From: Polynucleobacter acidiphobus
Lineage (GTDB): Bacteria; Pseudomonadota; Gammaproteobacteria; Burkholderiales; Burkholderiaceae
Length of the DNA: 64,000 nucleotides
Assembly (NCBI RefSeq): GCF_003065385.1
Contig: NZ_CP023277.1
Location: 1,390,829 to 1,454,828, forward strand
Reading direction: 5' to 3'
The position numbers and the translations under genes are program-made. The number at the start of each line of letters is the position of its first letter. The first letter of the stretch is position 1. Below the pieces are notes generated by a model, which made no database searches, was not told the origin of the DNA, and worked only from the letters and a program-made list of their open reading frames with translations. This document shows, piece by piece, positions 39,234-49,696 of this stretch.

Positions 39234-40865
39234 ATGAGTCAGCGCACTCATTCCCCCATGCAGATTGCAATTGCACAACTCAATCCTCTTTTGGGGGATT
39301 GCGTTGGTAATGCGCAAGCAATTTTTCAAGCGGCGCAAGATGCTCATCAAAATGGAGCCAGCCTACTTTTAACGCCTGAGCTCTCTTTAACTGGCTATCC
39401 TCCTGAAGACCTTTTACTACGCCCTGGATTTATTCAAGAAACGCGGGCTGTTCTTCAGTCTCTATGCGAACAACTTCAAGAGTTGAGTGGATTAACCGTG
39501 ATTGTGGGCCACCCCTGTGAGTCTGATGCAGGTCTGCGCAATGCCGCATCAGTGATTACAAATGGCAAAGTGATTACCACTTACTTCAAACAGGAATTGC
39601 CCAATCACGAAGTGTTTGATGAGAAGCGTTATTTTGTGGCGGGTGAGAATGCCTGCGTTTTTGAGCATCACGGTTTAAAACTGGGTGTTTTGTTGTGCGA
39701 AGATATTTGGCATTCAGAGCCAGCTCGTCTAGCCAAGAATGCGGGGGCGCAAATGCTGGTGGTACTTAATGCCTCGCCCTACCATCTCCAAAAAGAACAC
39801 ACTCGCTACGAACTACTCAGAGAGCAGAGTCAAGCCTGCGGTTTACCCATCCTCTATCTCAATATGGTGGGTGGGCAAGACGAGCTCGTCTTTGATGGCG
39901 GATCCTGTGCTGTGGACTCCAACGGCGAGCTGGTATTTGCCATGCCGCAGTTTCAGGAGCAGATCGGATTTATTAAGCTTGTAGAAGGTGAACCGCAACG
40001 AGGCGAGATTGCTCTCGCATTAACTCTCGAGGCACAAGTCTATGCCGCGCTCGTAATGGGGACGCGCGATTATGTCCGTAAAAATCGCTTTCCAGGAGTG
40101 ATTCTTGGTCTGTCGGGTGGCGTGGACTCCGCTTTAGTCTTAGCGATTGCAGTCGATGCACTGGGCGCAGAGAAAGTGCGTGCAGTCATGATGCCCTCGC
40201 CTTACACCGCTGAAATTTCTTGGCTCGATGCCCGCGAGCTGGCATCCAACCTGGGCGTGCAATACGATGAGATTGCGATTCAGGAGCCGGTGAAGGCTTT
40301 TGAAGATGCATTACGAGAGCAATTTGCTAACTTACCCAGCGATACCACGGAAGAGAATATTCAGGCTCGGGTGCGCGGCACCATCTTAATGGCCCTCTCC
40401 AATAAAACCGGTCGCTTAGTTCTTACCACTGGCAATAAGAGTGAGATGGCCGTTGGCTATTGCACCCTCTACGGCGATATGGCCGGGGGCTTTGCTGTGA
40501 TAAAAGATATTGCCAAGACCTTGGTTTATCAATTATGTCGCTATCGCAATCAGATCAAACCAGTGATTCCAGAGCGAATTCTGACGCGCGCACCATCGGC
40601 AGAACTGCGCCCCAATCAAACCGATCAAGATAGTCTTCCCCCTTACGAAATTCTGGATGCGATCTTGACACGCTACATGGAACAGAATCAATCAAGCACT
40701 GAGATCATTGCGGCAGGCTATGATTCTGCGGCAGTGCAAAAAATTACGCGGCTCATTCAAATCAATGAATACAAACGGCGTCAGGCGCCCCCAGGTGTTC
40801 GCATTACGGCGCGTGCCTTTGGACGCGATTGGCGCTACCCGATTACATCAGGCGCCAAGCTCTAG
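39234..40865 (+). CDS. nadE: NAD+ synthase, glutamine-hydrolysing
   Basis: 543 residues in two domains. The N-terminal nitrilase-type glutaminase (about 9-250) has catalytic Glu in LLTPELSLTGYPPEDL, Lys in the YFKQELPN stretch and Cys in GVLLCEDIWH. The C-terminal synthetase has the P-loop LGLSGGVDSAL and LVLTTGNKSEMAVGY. It makes NAD+ from deamido-NAD with glutamine. The start may instead be the Met at residue 9 (MQIAIAQL), where family similarity begins. It is followed by glnB after 67 bases, the common beta-proteobacterial pair. Confidence 0.96.
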   Translation: MSQRTHSPMQIAIAQLNPLLGDCVGNAQAIFQAAQDAHQNGASLLLTPELSLTGYPPEDLLLRPGFIQETRAVLQSLCEQLQELSGLTVIVGHPCESDAGLRNAASVITNGKVITTYFKQELPNHEVFDEKRYFVAGENACVFEHHGLKLGVLLCEDIWHSEPARLAKNAGAQMLVVLNASPYHLQKEHTRYELLREQSQACGLPILYLNMVGGQDELVFDGGSCAVDSNGELVFAMPQFQEQIGFIKLVEGEPQRGEIALALTLEAQVYAALVMGTRDYVRKNRFPGVILGLSGGVDSALVLAIAVDALGAEKVRAVMMPSPYTAEISWLDARELASNLGVQYDEIAIQEPVKAFEDALREQFANLPSDTTEENIQARVRGTILMALSNKTGRLVLTTGNKSEMAVGYCTLYGDMAGGFAVIKDIAKTLVYQLCRYRNQIKPVIPERILTRAPSAELRPNQTDQDSLPPYEILDAILTRYMEQNQSSTEIIAAGYDSAAVQKITRLIQINEYKRRQAPPGVRITARAFGRDWRYPITSGAKL

Positions 40866-40920
40866 TCCTAAAAATAGTGGGGAAATGGCAAAGTTATCAT
40901 CCTTGGGTATGATTAGCTGA

Positions 40921-42239
<1,319 letters not shown>

Positions 42240-42379
42240 CCAGCGTCTCTCAATATTGATTTAATTTTTATAAATATTTATAAGAATCAGAGTCTTACAA
42301 ACACAGTGTAATCACCGATTGTTTGCCCAATATGACATAAATATCAAGGTTTGGCTATTTACTTCAGAGCTAACATTTA

Positions 42380-42994
42380 TTAAGCCAGATTGGACTCTAA
42401 ATAGAACTTGACCAAATCCTGCAGAGAGTGGGCTTGCATTTTTTCCATCACTCTGGCTTTGTGGACCTTAATTGTGGCGTCGGTAGTGCCCAGGCGCTCA
42501 GCAATTTCTTTGTTCATCAGACCTTCAACTAGCAAAGTACAAACCTCTTTTTCCCGGGGGGTCAGTGAACTGAAGTTACGCTTAATTTCCCCATCTTTTA
42601 AATTGCGCTTGAGCTGTTTATGATCATAATCAAGCGCTTGATCAATAGCCTGCAAGAGCTCATTGATATTAAAGGGCTTAAACAGAAAATCCAGCGCGCC
42701 CTTTTTAAGACCCTTGACGATCTGCTGGGGATGGCTTTGGCCACTTAAGAATACGATGGGGGTTTTACGACCCAATTTATCCAACCGTTCCATTAAATCT
42801 AGGCCGCTGACATCCGGCATTTGCATATCAAGCACGATCACAGCTGGAGCAACTGGTAATGAATTTTGTAAAAACGAGGTGGCACTCTCAAAATCTTGGA
42901 TCGAGTAACCAATATCGCGTAGCATCCGCGCCAATGAATCTCTCATCGAGTTGTCATCATCGATGAGATAAACGGTGCCTGTTAATCGCGTCAT
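42380..42994 (-). CDS. FixJ/NarL-type response regulator, unpaired
   Basis: 204 residues. The receiver domain (5-120) has acidic pocket IDDD at 11-14, phospho-acceptor Asp56 in IVLDMQMPD, and Lys106 in FKPF. The LuxR-type HTH follows (about 140-200): LTPREKEVCTLLVEGLMNKEIAERLGTT. This FixJ layout usually pairs with a FixL-type kinase that is not adjacent here; the orphan kinase at 27792-29231 is a candidate. Targets are unknown. The upstream gap (42995-43131) has palindromes that could be its own operator. Confidence 0.92.
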   Translation of the reverse strand: MTRLTGTVYLIDDDNSMRDSLARMLRDIGYSIQDFESATSFLQNSLPVAPAVIVLDMQMPDVSGLDLMERLDKLGRKTPIVFLSGQSHPQQIVKGLKKGALDFLFKPFNINELLQAIDQALDYDHKQLKRNLKDGEIKRNFSSLTPREKEVCTLLVEGLMNKEIAERLGTTDATIKVHKARVMEKMQAHSLQDLVKFYLESNLA

Positions 42995-43053
42995 CGCTTA
43001 TCATTACCTTGAAATTACTTACAGATCAACAATGTAACTCCCCATAACCGCCC

Positions 43054-43075
43054 TGGCTATTAGCCATGAGGCTAA
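43054..43075. repeat. Overlapping palindromes before the rubredoxin gene
   Basis: TGGCTA-T-TAGCCA (43054-43066) is a 13-base palindrome and overlaps TTAGCC-ATGA-GGCTAA (43060-43075), a 6-bp hairpin. The latter arms are the same as in the stem-loop after ilvD (45040-45055), so both ends of the rubredoxin-ilvD unit carry the same arms. Confidence 0.5.
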
Positions 43076-43131
43076 CTTTGCCAGACATCCCTAAAATACC
43101 TTTTCTTTCCCAATAAGTGAATCAGAATCCC

Positions 43132-43296
43132 ATGAGAACCTACCTTTGCATTGTTTGCGGCTTTATTTATGATGAATCAGCAGGTCGACCCGAAGACGGT
43201 ATTGCGCCTGGCACCAAATGGGACGATGTCCCTGCCGATTGGGCTTGCCCCGATTGTGGCGCAGGAAAAGATAGCTTTGAAATGATGGCAATTTAA
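43132..43296 (+). CDS. Rubredoxin
   Basis: 54 residues, the classical rubredoxin size. Cys6, Cys9, Cys39 and Cys42 in YLCIVCGF and ACPDCGA bind a single iron. The aromatic core positions (Tyr4, Tyr13, Trp30, Trp37) are present. Rubredoxins carry single electrons, for example to alkane hydroxylases or in oxidative-stress chains; the partner here is unknown. It is 16 bases before ilvD on the same strand, so the two are almost certainly one transcript. No strong ribosome site is visible before the ATG. Confidence 0.95.
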   Translation: MRTYLCIVCGFIYDESAGRPEDGIAPGTKWDDVPADWACPDCGAGKDSFEMMAI

Positions 43297-43312
43297 TCGC
43301 GGAGACAATGAC

Positions 43313-45022
43313 ATGGCAGACCAAAAACAAGCCCCAAAACGCATGAATGAGCGTTCACGCATGGTGACCGAAGGGGTTGCACGCGCACCCAATCGATCCA
43401 TGTACTACGCGATGGGTTACAAAGAGGAAGATTTTGTGAAACCGATGGTGGGTGTCGCCAATGGCCACTCCACCATTACCCCATGTAATAGCGGCCTCCA
43501 AAAGCTAGCCGATGCGGCAATCGATGCTCTGGAGAAAGCGGGTGCTAAGGCTCAAGTATTTGGCACGCCGACTGTCTCGGACGGTATCGGTATGGGCACC
43601 GAGGGCATGAAATATTCGCTCGTCTCGCGCGAGGTAATTGCTGACAGTATTGAGGTTTGCGTCAATGGCCTTTGGCAAGACGGTGTAGTGGTGATTGGTG
43701 GCTGTGACAAAAATATGCCCGGTGGCATGATTGCCCTGGCGCGCACCAATGTTCCTGGCATCTATGTTTACGGGGGCACCATTAAAGCCGGTCACTACAA
43801 AGGTAAAGAGCTCAATATCGTTTCCGCCTTTGAGGCCGTTGGGGAATTCACCTCTGGACGTCTGACGGAAGAGGACCTTAAAGGCGTTGAGCAAAATGCA
43901 TGTCCAAGTAGCGGCTCCTGTGGCGGCATGTATACCGCCAATACCATGAGCTCCTCATTTGAGGCGCTGGGTATGAGCCTGCCCTACTCTTCAACCATGT
44001 CCAACGTTGACCAAGAGAAAGTTGATAGCGCCGCCGAATCAGCCCGCGTGCTGGTTCAAGCAATCAAAAACAATATTCGGCCACGCGACATCATTACCAA
44101 AAAATCCCTTGAGAATGCTGTAAGCGTGATCATGGCCGTAGGCGGTTCGACCAATGCTGTCTTGCACTTCTTGGCGATTGCAAGTGCTGCGGAGATTGAT
44201 TGGACCATCGATGACTTTGAGCGGATTCGTAAACGCGTCCCCGTGATTGCGGATATGAAACCTTCTGGCACCTACCTGGCGCCCGATCTGCATTTGGCGG
44301 GTGGCATTCCGCAGGTCATGAAAATTTTGCTAGACGGGGGCCTGCTCCACGGCGATTGCATGACGATTACCGGTAAAACAATTGCCGAGACTCTAAAAGA
44401 TGTTCCATCTAAACCGAGAGCCGATCAAAAGGTCATTCGGACTTTAGATAATCCGCTTTATCCCCAAGGGCACTTGGCGATCCTCAAGGGCAATATCTCA
44501 CCCGAGGGCTGTGTCGCCAAAATTACTGGCCTCAAGAATCCATCAATTACCGGTCCGGCGCGGGTATTTAACTCCGAGGATGAGGCGATGGCCGCCATCA
44601 TGGCCCAGAAAATTAAGCATGGTGATGTGGTCGTGATTCGGTATGAGGGCCCCAAAGGCGGTCCCGGTATGCGAGAAATGTTAGCGCCTACTTCGGCTCT
44701 CGTTGGTCAGGGTCTTGGTGAGACTGTTGGACTCATTACCGATGGTCGGTTCTCAGGAGGTACCTGGGGAATGGTGGTCGGTCACGTCGCTCCCGAGGCT
44801 TTTGTCGGGGGCACGATCGCCCTGATTGAAGAAGGTGACTCGGTCACAATCGATGCGCACAAGCTTTTAATCCAACTCAATGTCCCAGACGAAGAGATTG
44901 CCAAACGGCGAGCCGCATGGAAGCAGCCAAAATCCCGCTATACACGTGGTTTATTGGCTAAATATGCCCGTTTAGCAAGCTCCGCCAGCAAAGGGGCTGT
45001 TACCGACCGAAATCTGGATTAA
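43313..45022 (+). CDS. ilvD: Dihydroxy-acid dehydratase
   Basis: 569 residues. Fe-S ligand cysteines C58 (STITPCN), C131 ([10 protein letters not shown]) and C203 ([13 protein letters not shown]) are present, with the C-terminal [21 protein letters not shown]. It dehydrates dihydroxyisovalerate and dihydroxymethylvalerate for valine and isoleucine. The opening [16 protein letters not shown] shows that it is complete; AGACA-free spacing and a GGAGACA site lie before the ATG. The oxygen-sensitive cluster may be relevant to the rubredoxin just upstream, an inference from the operon. A stem-loop follows the stop. Confidence 0.97.
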   Translation: MADQKQAPKRMNERSRMVTEGVARAPNRSMYYAMGYKEEDFVKPMVGVANGHSTITPCNSGLQKLADAAIDALEKAGAKAQVFGTPTVSDGIGMGTEGMKYSLVSREVIADSIEVCVNGLWQDGVVVIGGCDKNMPGGMIALARTNVPGIYVYGGTIKAGHYKGKELNIVSAFEAVGEFTSGRLTEEDLKGVEQNACPSSGSCGGMYTANTMSSSFEALGMSLPYSSTMSNVDQEKVDSAAESARVLVQAIKNNIRPRDIITKKSLENAVSVIMAVGGSTNAVLHFLAIASAAEIDWTIDDFERIRKRVPVIADMKPSGTYLAPDLHLAGGIPQVMKILLDGGLLHGDCMTITGKTIAETLKDVPSKPRADQKVIRTLDNPLYPQGHLAILKGNISPEGCVAKITGLKNPSITGPARVFNSEDEAMAAIMAQKIKHGDVVVIRYEGPKGGPGMREMLAPTSALVGQGLGETVGLITDGRFSGGTWGMVVGHVAPEAFVGGTIALIEEGDSVTIDAHKLLIQLNVPDEEIAKRRAAWKQPKSRYTRGLLAKYARLASSASKGAVTDRNLD

Positions 45023-45036
45023 TCATTGAAATCAAT

Positions 45037-45058
45037 GGGTTAGCCTTAGGGCTAACCC
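45037..45058 (+). terminator. Stem-loop after ilvD
   Basis: GGGTTAGCC (45037-45045) and GGCTAACCC (45050-45058) form a perfect 9-bp stem with a TTAG loop, 15 bases after the ilvD stop. No T run follows, so it may protect the 3' end or end transcription with Rho. Confidence 0.55.
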
Positions 45059-45126
45059 TTGAGATACCTGCCTCGACAGGGTAAAATGATAGGTTCTTAA
45101 ATAGGTTTATAAGCAGGTTTGGCCCT

Positions 45127-46068
45127 ATGCAACTTATTTGGATTTCAGGTTCGACTGATCGCGTTCGTAAGATCAATATCACGGCTCAAAGCATTGCAAA
45201 ACTAGTTGCAATTGCGTGCGCCGTAATGGTTTTGCTTGGGGTCGGTATTCATTTCCTTGGTTTGAGAATTGCGATTGAAGTAAAGCCTGATTTGGCTCGA
45301 GCTATGGGCGGGGTAGTTACCGAGGCACAACTTTTAGCGATTGAAGATGGCTACCGTCAACGCCTTGAGGCTCTGCAGTCTCAACTCACTTCGGTGAGTG
45401 AAAAACTCAATGAGCTGAAGACCCTGAAAGATCGCTTTGCCGATATCGCCACTCCCGCGCCCGTCAAATCCAAACTGAATGAAAAATCGGATGGTAAAGG
45501 CGGTCCTCTTAAGCCGATTCATTTCAAATTTAATAAGCCAGGCTCATTGGACGACGAGCTTGATTACACCTTAAATACTGCCCAACTCCTGCATGATGGC
45601 GTAATTAAGATGGGCACCACTTGGCAAAATCAATATGCATGGCTCAATCAACTGCCAATTGGTAGTCCGATTGAGGATCGTTTGGGTCTAACGAGCAACT
45701 TTGGCCCGCGCACCGATCCATTCACAAAGACCCTTGCATTTCATTCGGGGATTGATTTCTCCGCACCAGCGGGTACCGCAGTTTTAGCATCGGGCAATGG
45801 CAAAGTGTCAAAAGTGGCTCGTGATGGCGCCTATGGGATCTATATTGAAATTGAACACGCCGATGGTTTTACTTCAAAGTATGCCCATGTGCGGGCCACA
45901 TTTGTTAAAGAGGGTCAAACTGTCGCACGGGGTCAAAAGATTGCCGAGGTAGGCTCAACGGGTCGCTCCACCAGTCCTCACCTTCATTATGAAATTTCTC
46001 GCAATGGGAACACGATTAATCCCATGCAAGCCTTGGTGTACTCCAACCGCGTCGCCAGTATTAAGTAA
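45127..46068 (+). CDS. M23-family (LytM-type) metallopeptidase
   Basis: 313 residues. One membrane helix near the N terminus (about 23-46), a coiled-coil segment (65-100), a linker, and a C-terminal M23 domain from about 190: first zinc ligands in FHSGIDFSAP, then HVRATFVKEGQTV and the HLHYEI motif. Both zinc-binding H residues (H-X3-D and HLH) are intact, so it may cut peptidoglycan cross-links, unlike EnvC-type degenerate forms. Its neighbour is a bactofilin, a combination often linked to cell-shape control. The two genes are convergent, not one operon. Confidence 0.9.
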   Translation: MQLIWISGSTDRVRKINITAQSIAKLVAIACAVMVLLGVGIHFLGLRIAIEVKPDLARAMGGVVTEAQLLAIEDGYRQRLEALQSQLTSVSEKLNELKTLKDRFADIATPAPVKSKLNEKSDGKGGPLKPIHFKFNKPGSLDDELDYTLNTAQLLHDGVIKMGTTWQNQYAWLNQLPIGSPIEDRLGLTSNFGPRTDPFTKTLAFHSGIDFSAPAGTAVLASGNGKVSKVARDGAYGIYIEIEHADGFTSKYAHVRATFVKEGQTVARGQKIAEVGSTGRSTSPHLHYEISRNGNTINPMQALVYSNRVASIK

Positions 46069-46515
46069 TTACTCTTTAGTAATCCGGTTCCAATTGTTTT
46101 GAAAGACCTGTGCGCTGTCCTGTAGTTCAGGATTGGCATCTTTTGAACGATGGATCATCATGCCATTAAGTTTTGCACCAGCCTCAACTCCAATTTGTCC
46201 ATACGTGACATCACCTGTAACCTCGGCACCGTCGTGCAACTCAACGCGTTCGGTGCAATAAATATTTCCAGTCACTTTACCGGCAATAAAAATACGGTAG
46301 GCATAGATATCGCCTTGCACTAAACCGGACTTACCAATCGCAATGCTCACATTGTTATCTTGGGATGCCTCCACATTACCAATCACCTTGCCATCAATGC
46401 GCAAACTGGTAGAGGAGACTAGGCGTCCATGAACCTCGGTGAATTCATCAACGATGGTTCCAAAAGATTCTTTTGAAGTGACTGACGACTTATTGGATGA
46501 GCTTTTGCTAAACAT
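46069..46515 (-). CDS. Bactofilin (polymer-forming cytoskeletal protein)
   Basis: 148 residues with a central right-handed beta-helix domain (about 25-125) marked by the repeats LRIDGKVIGNV, VQGDIYAYRIFIAGKVTGNI and ELHDGAEVTGDVTYG. Both tails are short and polar. Bactofilins assemble into filaments without nucleotide and often recruit wall enzymes; the LytM-type peptidase gene convergent with it (stops adjacent) is a likely partner, since such pairs occur in other proteobacteria. This is inference from context. Confidence 0.92.
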   Translation of the reverse strand: MFSKSSSNKSSVTSKESFGTIVDEFTEVHGRLVSSTSLRIDGKVIGNVEASQDNNVSIAIGKSGLVQGDIYAYRIFIAGKVTGNIYCTERVELHDGAEVTGDVTYGQIGVEAGAKLNGMMIHRSKDANPELQDSAQVFQNNWNRITKE

Positions 46516-46530
46516 GCTGCCTCCATTTTG

Positions 46531-46563
46531 ATTGGGGTGTATTTAAATGTAACACACCCCGAT
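46531..46563 (-). terminator. Stem-loop between the bactofilin and copper-chaperone genes
   Basis: ATTGGGGTGT (46531-46540) and ACACCCCGAT (46554-46563) pair with one G-U and a 13-base loop, in the 54-base gap upstream of the bactofilin start and seven bases past the copper-chaperone stop region boundary. It stands downstream of neither gene's full 3' end with a T run, so its role as terminator is uncertain. Confidence 0.4.
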
Positions 46564-46569
46564 CCTTAT

Positions 46570-47058
46570 TTAATGCTTCATATGCCCGGATCCAGCACCC
46601 ATCTCACGTACCGGCACCTTGATTTCCACTTCACCGGCTTTCTGAAATTTCAGCTTAACTGGTACAGCTTCACCAGCCTTAAGCGGACTTTTGATGTCCA
46701 TAAACATCAGGTGCAAACCGCCTGGTTTGAGCTCGACGGACCCGTTTGCTGGTACATCAATCGCCTTCACCTCGCGCATTTTCATGACGTTGCCATCCAT
46801 TGCCATGGTATGCAATTGCATCTCGCCAGCGACTGGGGAGCTGGCTGCAATTAATTGATCAGCAGCCCCTTTATTTTCAATCTTCATAAATCCGCCTGCA
46901 GCTTTTTGCCCAGGGGCCGTCGCGCGCGCATAAGGGTTCTCAATCTTCAGTTGCCCAATTCGATACTCAGGACTCTTCATATCGTTGTGTGCCAAAGAAT
47001 AGCCTGAGAATGCGATCAGAGCGCTTGCTGTTACTGCTTGTAAAAAGTTAATGTTCAT
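46570..47058 (-). CDS. Periplasmic copper chaperone PCu(A)C
   Basis: 162 residues with an N-terminal signal peptide (about 1-23). The copper site of this family, H-X-M plus M...H-X-M, is visible in MQLHTMAMDGNVMKM (about 81-95) and GGLHLMFMD (about 113-121), and the fold-typical AAGGFMKIENKG precedes. PCu(A)C delivers Cu(I) to the CuA site of cytochrome c oxidase with Sco. The tail ends in a His/Met-containing GSGHMKH. The neighbour is a DUF2946 protein, a pairing seen in copper-related loci of related bacteria. Confidence 0.92.
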   Translation of the reverse strand: MNINFLQAVTASALIAFSGYSLAHNDMKSPEYRIGQLKIENPYARATAPGQKAAGGFMKIENKGAADQLIAASSPVAGEMQLHTMAMDGNVMKMREVKAIDVPANGSVELKPGGLHLMFMDIKSPLKAGEAVPVKLKFQKAGEVEIKVPVREMGAGSGHMKH

Positions 47059-47122
47059 ACTGAATCCTTCAAATTAAAATGCAATGCATGAGGGGTTCGA
47101 ATCAACCCCCTACCGATAAGAA

Positions 47123-47494
47123 TTAGATGCAAGCGTTTGAGGGCGGTCCCTGAGCGGGAAGTTTGACCCACGCAAAGAGAGTCTTGGCGGACTCCAAATA
47201 CAAATTGGCTGTCAATATGGGTGTTGAGGGGCTTGCAAATTCTAGATTCGTGAGAAGGCTAAGGGGTGCCAGAGACTGCGTGACGCAATAAGGACAGTCA
47301 TTGGACATAGCAACTGGTGCTTCGGTATCCAAGTTAATCGTTTGCTTGGAACCATCAAGCGCGCAGAGTTCCATGGTGAGGAAACTTCCATCAACCGATG
47401 GTTCAAAGGCCTGCGCTAGTGCCGGGGTAAAAACACTCCACAAAAAAGTGATGGCACAAAGCCAATGGATCAGTTTTTGATGGGGAAAACGCAT
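47123..47494 (-). CDS. DUF2946-family secreted protein
   Basis: 123 residues with a signal peptide (about 1-28, ending ALAQA) and a short Cys pair SNDCPYC that may bind metal, followed by a hydrophobic stretch and a C-terminal AQGPPSNACI. The pattern of signal, CxxC and Ala/Pro tail fits the DUF2946 family, often found beside copper-handling genes. Function unknown. It is upstream of the PCu(A)C gene by 64 bases on the same strand, so both could be one transcript. Confidence 0.75.
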   Translation of the reverse strand: MRFPHQKLIHWLCAITFLWSVFTPALAQAFEPSVDGSFLTMELCALDGSKQTINLDTEAPVAMSNDCPYCVTQSLAPLSLLTNLEFASPSTPILTANLYLESAKTLFAWVKLPAQGPPSNACI

Positions 47495-47528
47495 ATTGCT
47501 ATTTTATCCAGAATGGCTCCGGATGAAC

Positions 47529-47550
47529 AAAGGGGGCTTACGCCCCCTTT
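47529..47550 (-). terminator. Terminator after tctA
   Basis: AAAGGGGGC (47529-47537) and GCCCCCTTT (47542-47550) form a 9-bp stem with a 4-base loop, just past the tctA stop at 47558; it is followed on the minus strand by a short A/T-rich stretch. It separates the transporter from the DUF2946 gene. Confidence 0.8.
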
Positions 47551-47557
47551 TATTTGT

Positions 47558-49054
47558 TTATATAGCTGCTGCTTTTTTAGATCTCAACTTTGAGAGGAGA
47601 GGCCAGAACAGCAGAATTAGTGCCAATGCTGTGATCGTACCGACCAAGGGGTTCGAGAAGAAGATCCCGAGATTGCCTTGCGATACCAACATCGCTTGAC
47701 GGAAAGAATCTTCAGCGCGATCACCCAAGACCAGGGCCAGAACCATAGGCGCCATCGGGTAGTCGAGTTTCTTAAACAAGTAACCCAAGACACCGAAGCC
47801 CAACATCAGCCATACATCGAACATCGCATTATTAACGGTGTATGCACCAACCGAGCAGATCACAATGATTACCGGTGCAATGATCGAGAACGGGATCTTC
47901 AAAATCGCTGCGAACATGGGCACGCAGGTCAAGACCACGAAGAGCGCTGCAATATTGCCAAGATACATACTGGCGATTAAGCCCCAAACAAAGTCAGGTT
48001 GCTCAACAAATAGCAATGGACCGGGCTGTAAACCCCAGATTAAGAGACCGCCCAACAATACTGCAGCGGTCGGTGAGCCGGGGATACCCAAAGACAACAT
48101 TGGCAAAAGCGCAGCAGTACCAGCTGCATTGTTTGCTGTTTCTGGAGCAACCAAGCCCTCTTCGGAACCCTTACCAAATTCTTTGGGGTTTTTAGACATT
48201 TGCTTCGCTAGGCCGTAGCTCATGAAGGCAGCTGGCGTTGCGCCACCGGGAGTGATACCCATCCAGCATCCAATCAAGCAGCTCCGGAGCGTTGTGGCCC
48301 AATAGCGGGGTAAGCGCGCCCAGGTCTCAAACACTACCTTCGCCCGAATCTTGGCAGTCTTGCCGGAGAAGTTCAATCCCTCTTCCATCGACTGCAAGAT
48401 CTCACCAATACCAAAAAGACCAATCACCGCGATCAAGAAATCAAAGCCACGCATTAGTTCGGTAGAGCCAAAGGTCAAACGCAATTGACCGGTTACGCTA
48501 TCCATACCAACAGCTGCCAGTGCAAAGCCGAGCATCATGGCGGAGAGCACCTTAAATGGCGAACCCTTGTTCATGCCCACAAAACTACAGAAGGTTAAAA
48601 GATAGACCGCAAAGAACTCTGGTGGACCAAACCGCAGAGCAAACTTAGCCACAATCGGGGCTAAGAAGGTAATCATGATGATGGCAAACAAGGCGCCAAC
48701 AAATGATGCAGTGAAGGAAATCGTCAACGCCTCACCCGCTTTACCCTGCTGCGCCATGGGGTAACCATCAAAGGTTGTTGCAACCGACCACGGCTCACCC
48801 GGAATATTAAATAGAATGGAAGTAATCGCGCCACCAAATAATGCTCCCCAATAAATACAGGAGAGCATGATGATGGCTGATGTGGGGGGCATCGTAAACG
48901 TTAATGGCAACAAAATTGCAATTCCATTAGCGCCACCCAAGCCAGGCAAAACGCCAATAATCACCCCGAGCGTCACGCCGATCAACATCAACATAATGTT
49001 GAATGGCGTGAGTGCGACTGCAAAACCGTTAAATAGTGCGTTAAGTTCTTCCAC
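47558..49054 (-). CDS. tctA: Tripartite tricarboxylate transporter, large permease TctA
   Basis: 498 residues, about 11-12 membrane helices, with the TctA signatures GLGGANGIAILLPLTF and LGIPGSPTAAVLLGGLLIWGLQPG. It is the large membrane subunit of a TTT-family secondary transporter for carboxylates, working with TctB and a periplasmic TctC. Starts 43 bases after the tctB stop. The actual substrate (citrate or another carboxylate) cannot be told. A GC-rich terminator follows. Confidence 0.95.
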   Translation of the reverse strand: MEELNALFNGFAVALTPFNIMLMLIGVTLGVIIGVLPGLGGANGIAILLPLTFTMPPTSAIIMLSCIYWGALFGGAITSILFNIPGEPWSVATTFDGYPMAQQGKAGEALTISFTASFVGALFAIIMITFLAPIVAKFALRFGPPEFFAVYLLTFCSFVGMNKGSPFKVLSAMMLGFALAAVGMDSVTGQLRLTFGSTELMRGFDFLIAVIGLFGIGEILQSMEEGLNFSGKTAKIRAKVVFETWARLPRYWATTLRSCLIGCWMGITPGGATPAAFMSYGLAKQMSKNPKEFGKGSEEGLVAPETANNAAGTAALLPMLSLGIPGSPTAAVLLGGLLIWGLQPGPLLFVEQPDFVWGLIASMYLGNIAALFVVLTCVPMFAAILKIPFSIIAPVIIVICSVGAYTVNNAMFDVWLMLGFGVLGYLFKKLDYPMAPMVLALVLGDRAEDSFRQAMLVSQGNLGIFFSNPLVGTITALALILLFWPLLSKLRSKKAAAI

Positions 49055-49097
49055 CGTACGTTCCTCTTATCTTTTTAGTTTTTGGGATGAATGTGTC

Positions 49098-49613
49098 TTA
49101 TTGAATGCCAACCAATGCGAGCGGATTAATGAGTGAGCCGCTAGGCAACGGAATCTGGAACCAGTACTCAAACATCATGTAGAGCGCTACGCTGACGGCA
49201 ACACCGAGGGTGATTGATTTCCATGCGGCGTACTTACCAATCCAAATCATGAAAAAAGCAATGTAAATGGCGGCCGAAACATAGATGCCAATCAATTGCA
49301 TCAATAAGACAAAAATGAAGGCGGGAACGAGAACGGCTAATACCTGACGAAATGGTCCTTTGTCCACAAAAGACTCATTACTCAATTCTTTTTGCCGAAT
49401 CGCTTGAATCAAGGTTGCGGCGCTAGAAATCAAAATAATCAAACTAATGTAAAAAGGGAAATATCCTGCTTGCGGGCCATCGCTACCCCAGCTCGATCCC
49501 AATTTAATACTGCCTTGCATGATGACGATTGCAAAAACAAGGAAAGTAAGCGAGACCAAAATCTCAGCGGTGCGCATACTCAATAAGGCGTTTTGATTTG
49601 ATTGCTCTGACAT
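49098..49613 (-). CDS. tctB: Tripartite tricarboxylate transporter, small membrane subunit TctB
   Basis: 171 residues with four hydrophobic helices (about 13-33, 44-63, 83-125 in two parts, 138-160), the normal TctB arrangement, with FFMIWIGKYAAWKSITLGVAVSVALYMMFEYWFQIPLPSG near the end. It partners TctA. It lies between tctC and tctA on the same strand, with an internal terminator-like hairpin separating it from tctC, which would let tctC be expressed more strongly. Confidence 0.93.
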   Translation of the reverse strand: MSEQSNQNALLSMRTAEILVSLTFLVFAIVIMQGSIKLGSSWGSDGPQAGYFPFYISLIILISSAATLIQAIRQKELSNESFVDKGPFRQVLAVLVPAFIFVLLMQLIGIYVSAAIYIAFFMIWIGKYAAWKSITLGVAVSVALYMMFEYWFQIPLPSGSLINPLALVGIQ

Positions 49614-49650
49614 AACCGTATTTTTCTAGTATTTTTTAAATCGTTAGGTA

Positions 49651-49682
49651 AAAAAATAAGACCCCACAATGAGGTCTTATTT
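49651..49682 (-). terminator. Attenuating terminator between tctC and tctB
   Basis: AAATAAGACC (49654-49663) and GGTCTTATTT (49673-49682) form a 10-bp stem with a 9-base loop. On the minus strand the stem runs straight into a T-rich tail (TTTTTT), 15 bases after the tctC stop. Partial termination here would raise the binding protein over the membrane subunits. Confidence 0.75.
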
Positions 49683-49696
49683 CTCAAGTCACATAA

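Noticed and set aside
46528..46854. 108-codon plus-strand ORF
   Set aside because: Antisense shadow of the copper chaperone gene; no ribosome site or family resemblance.
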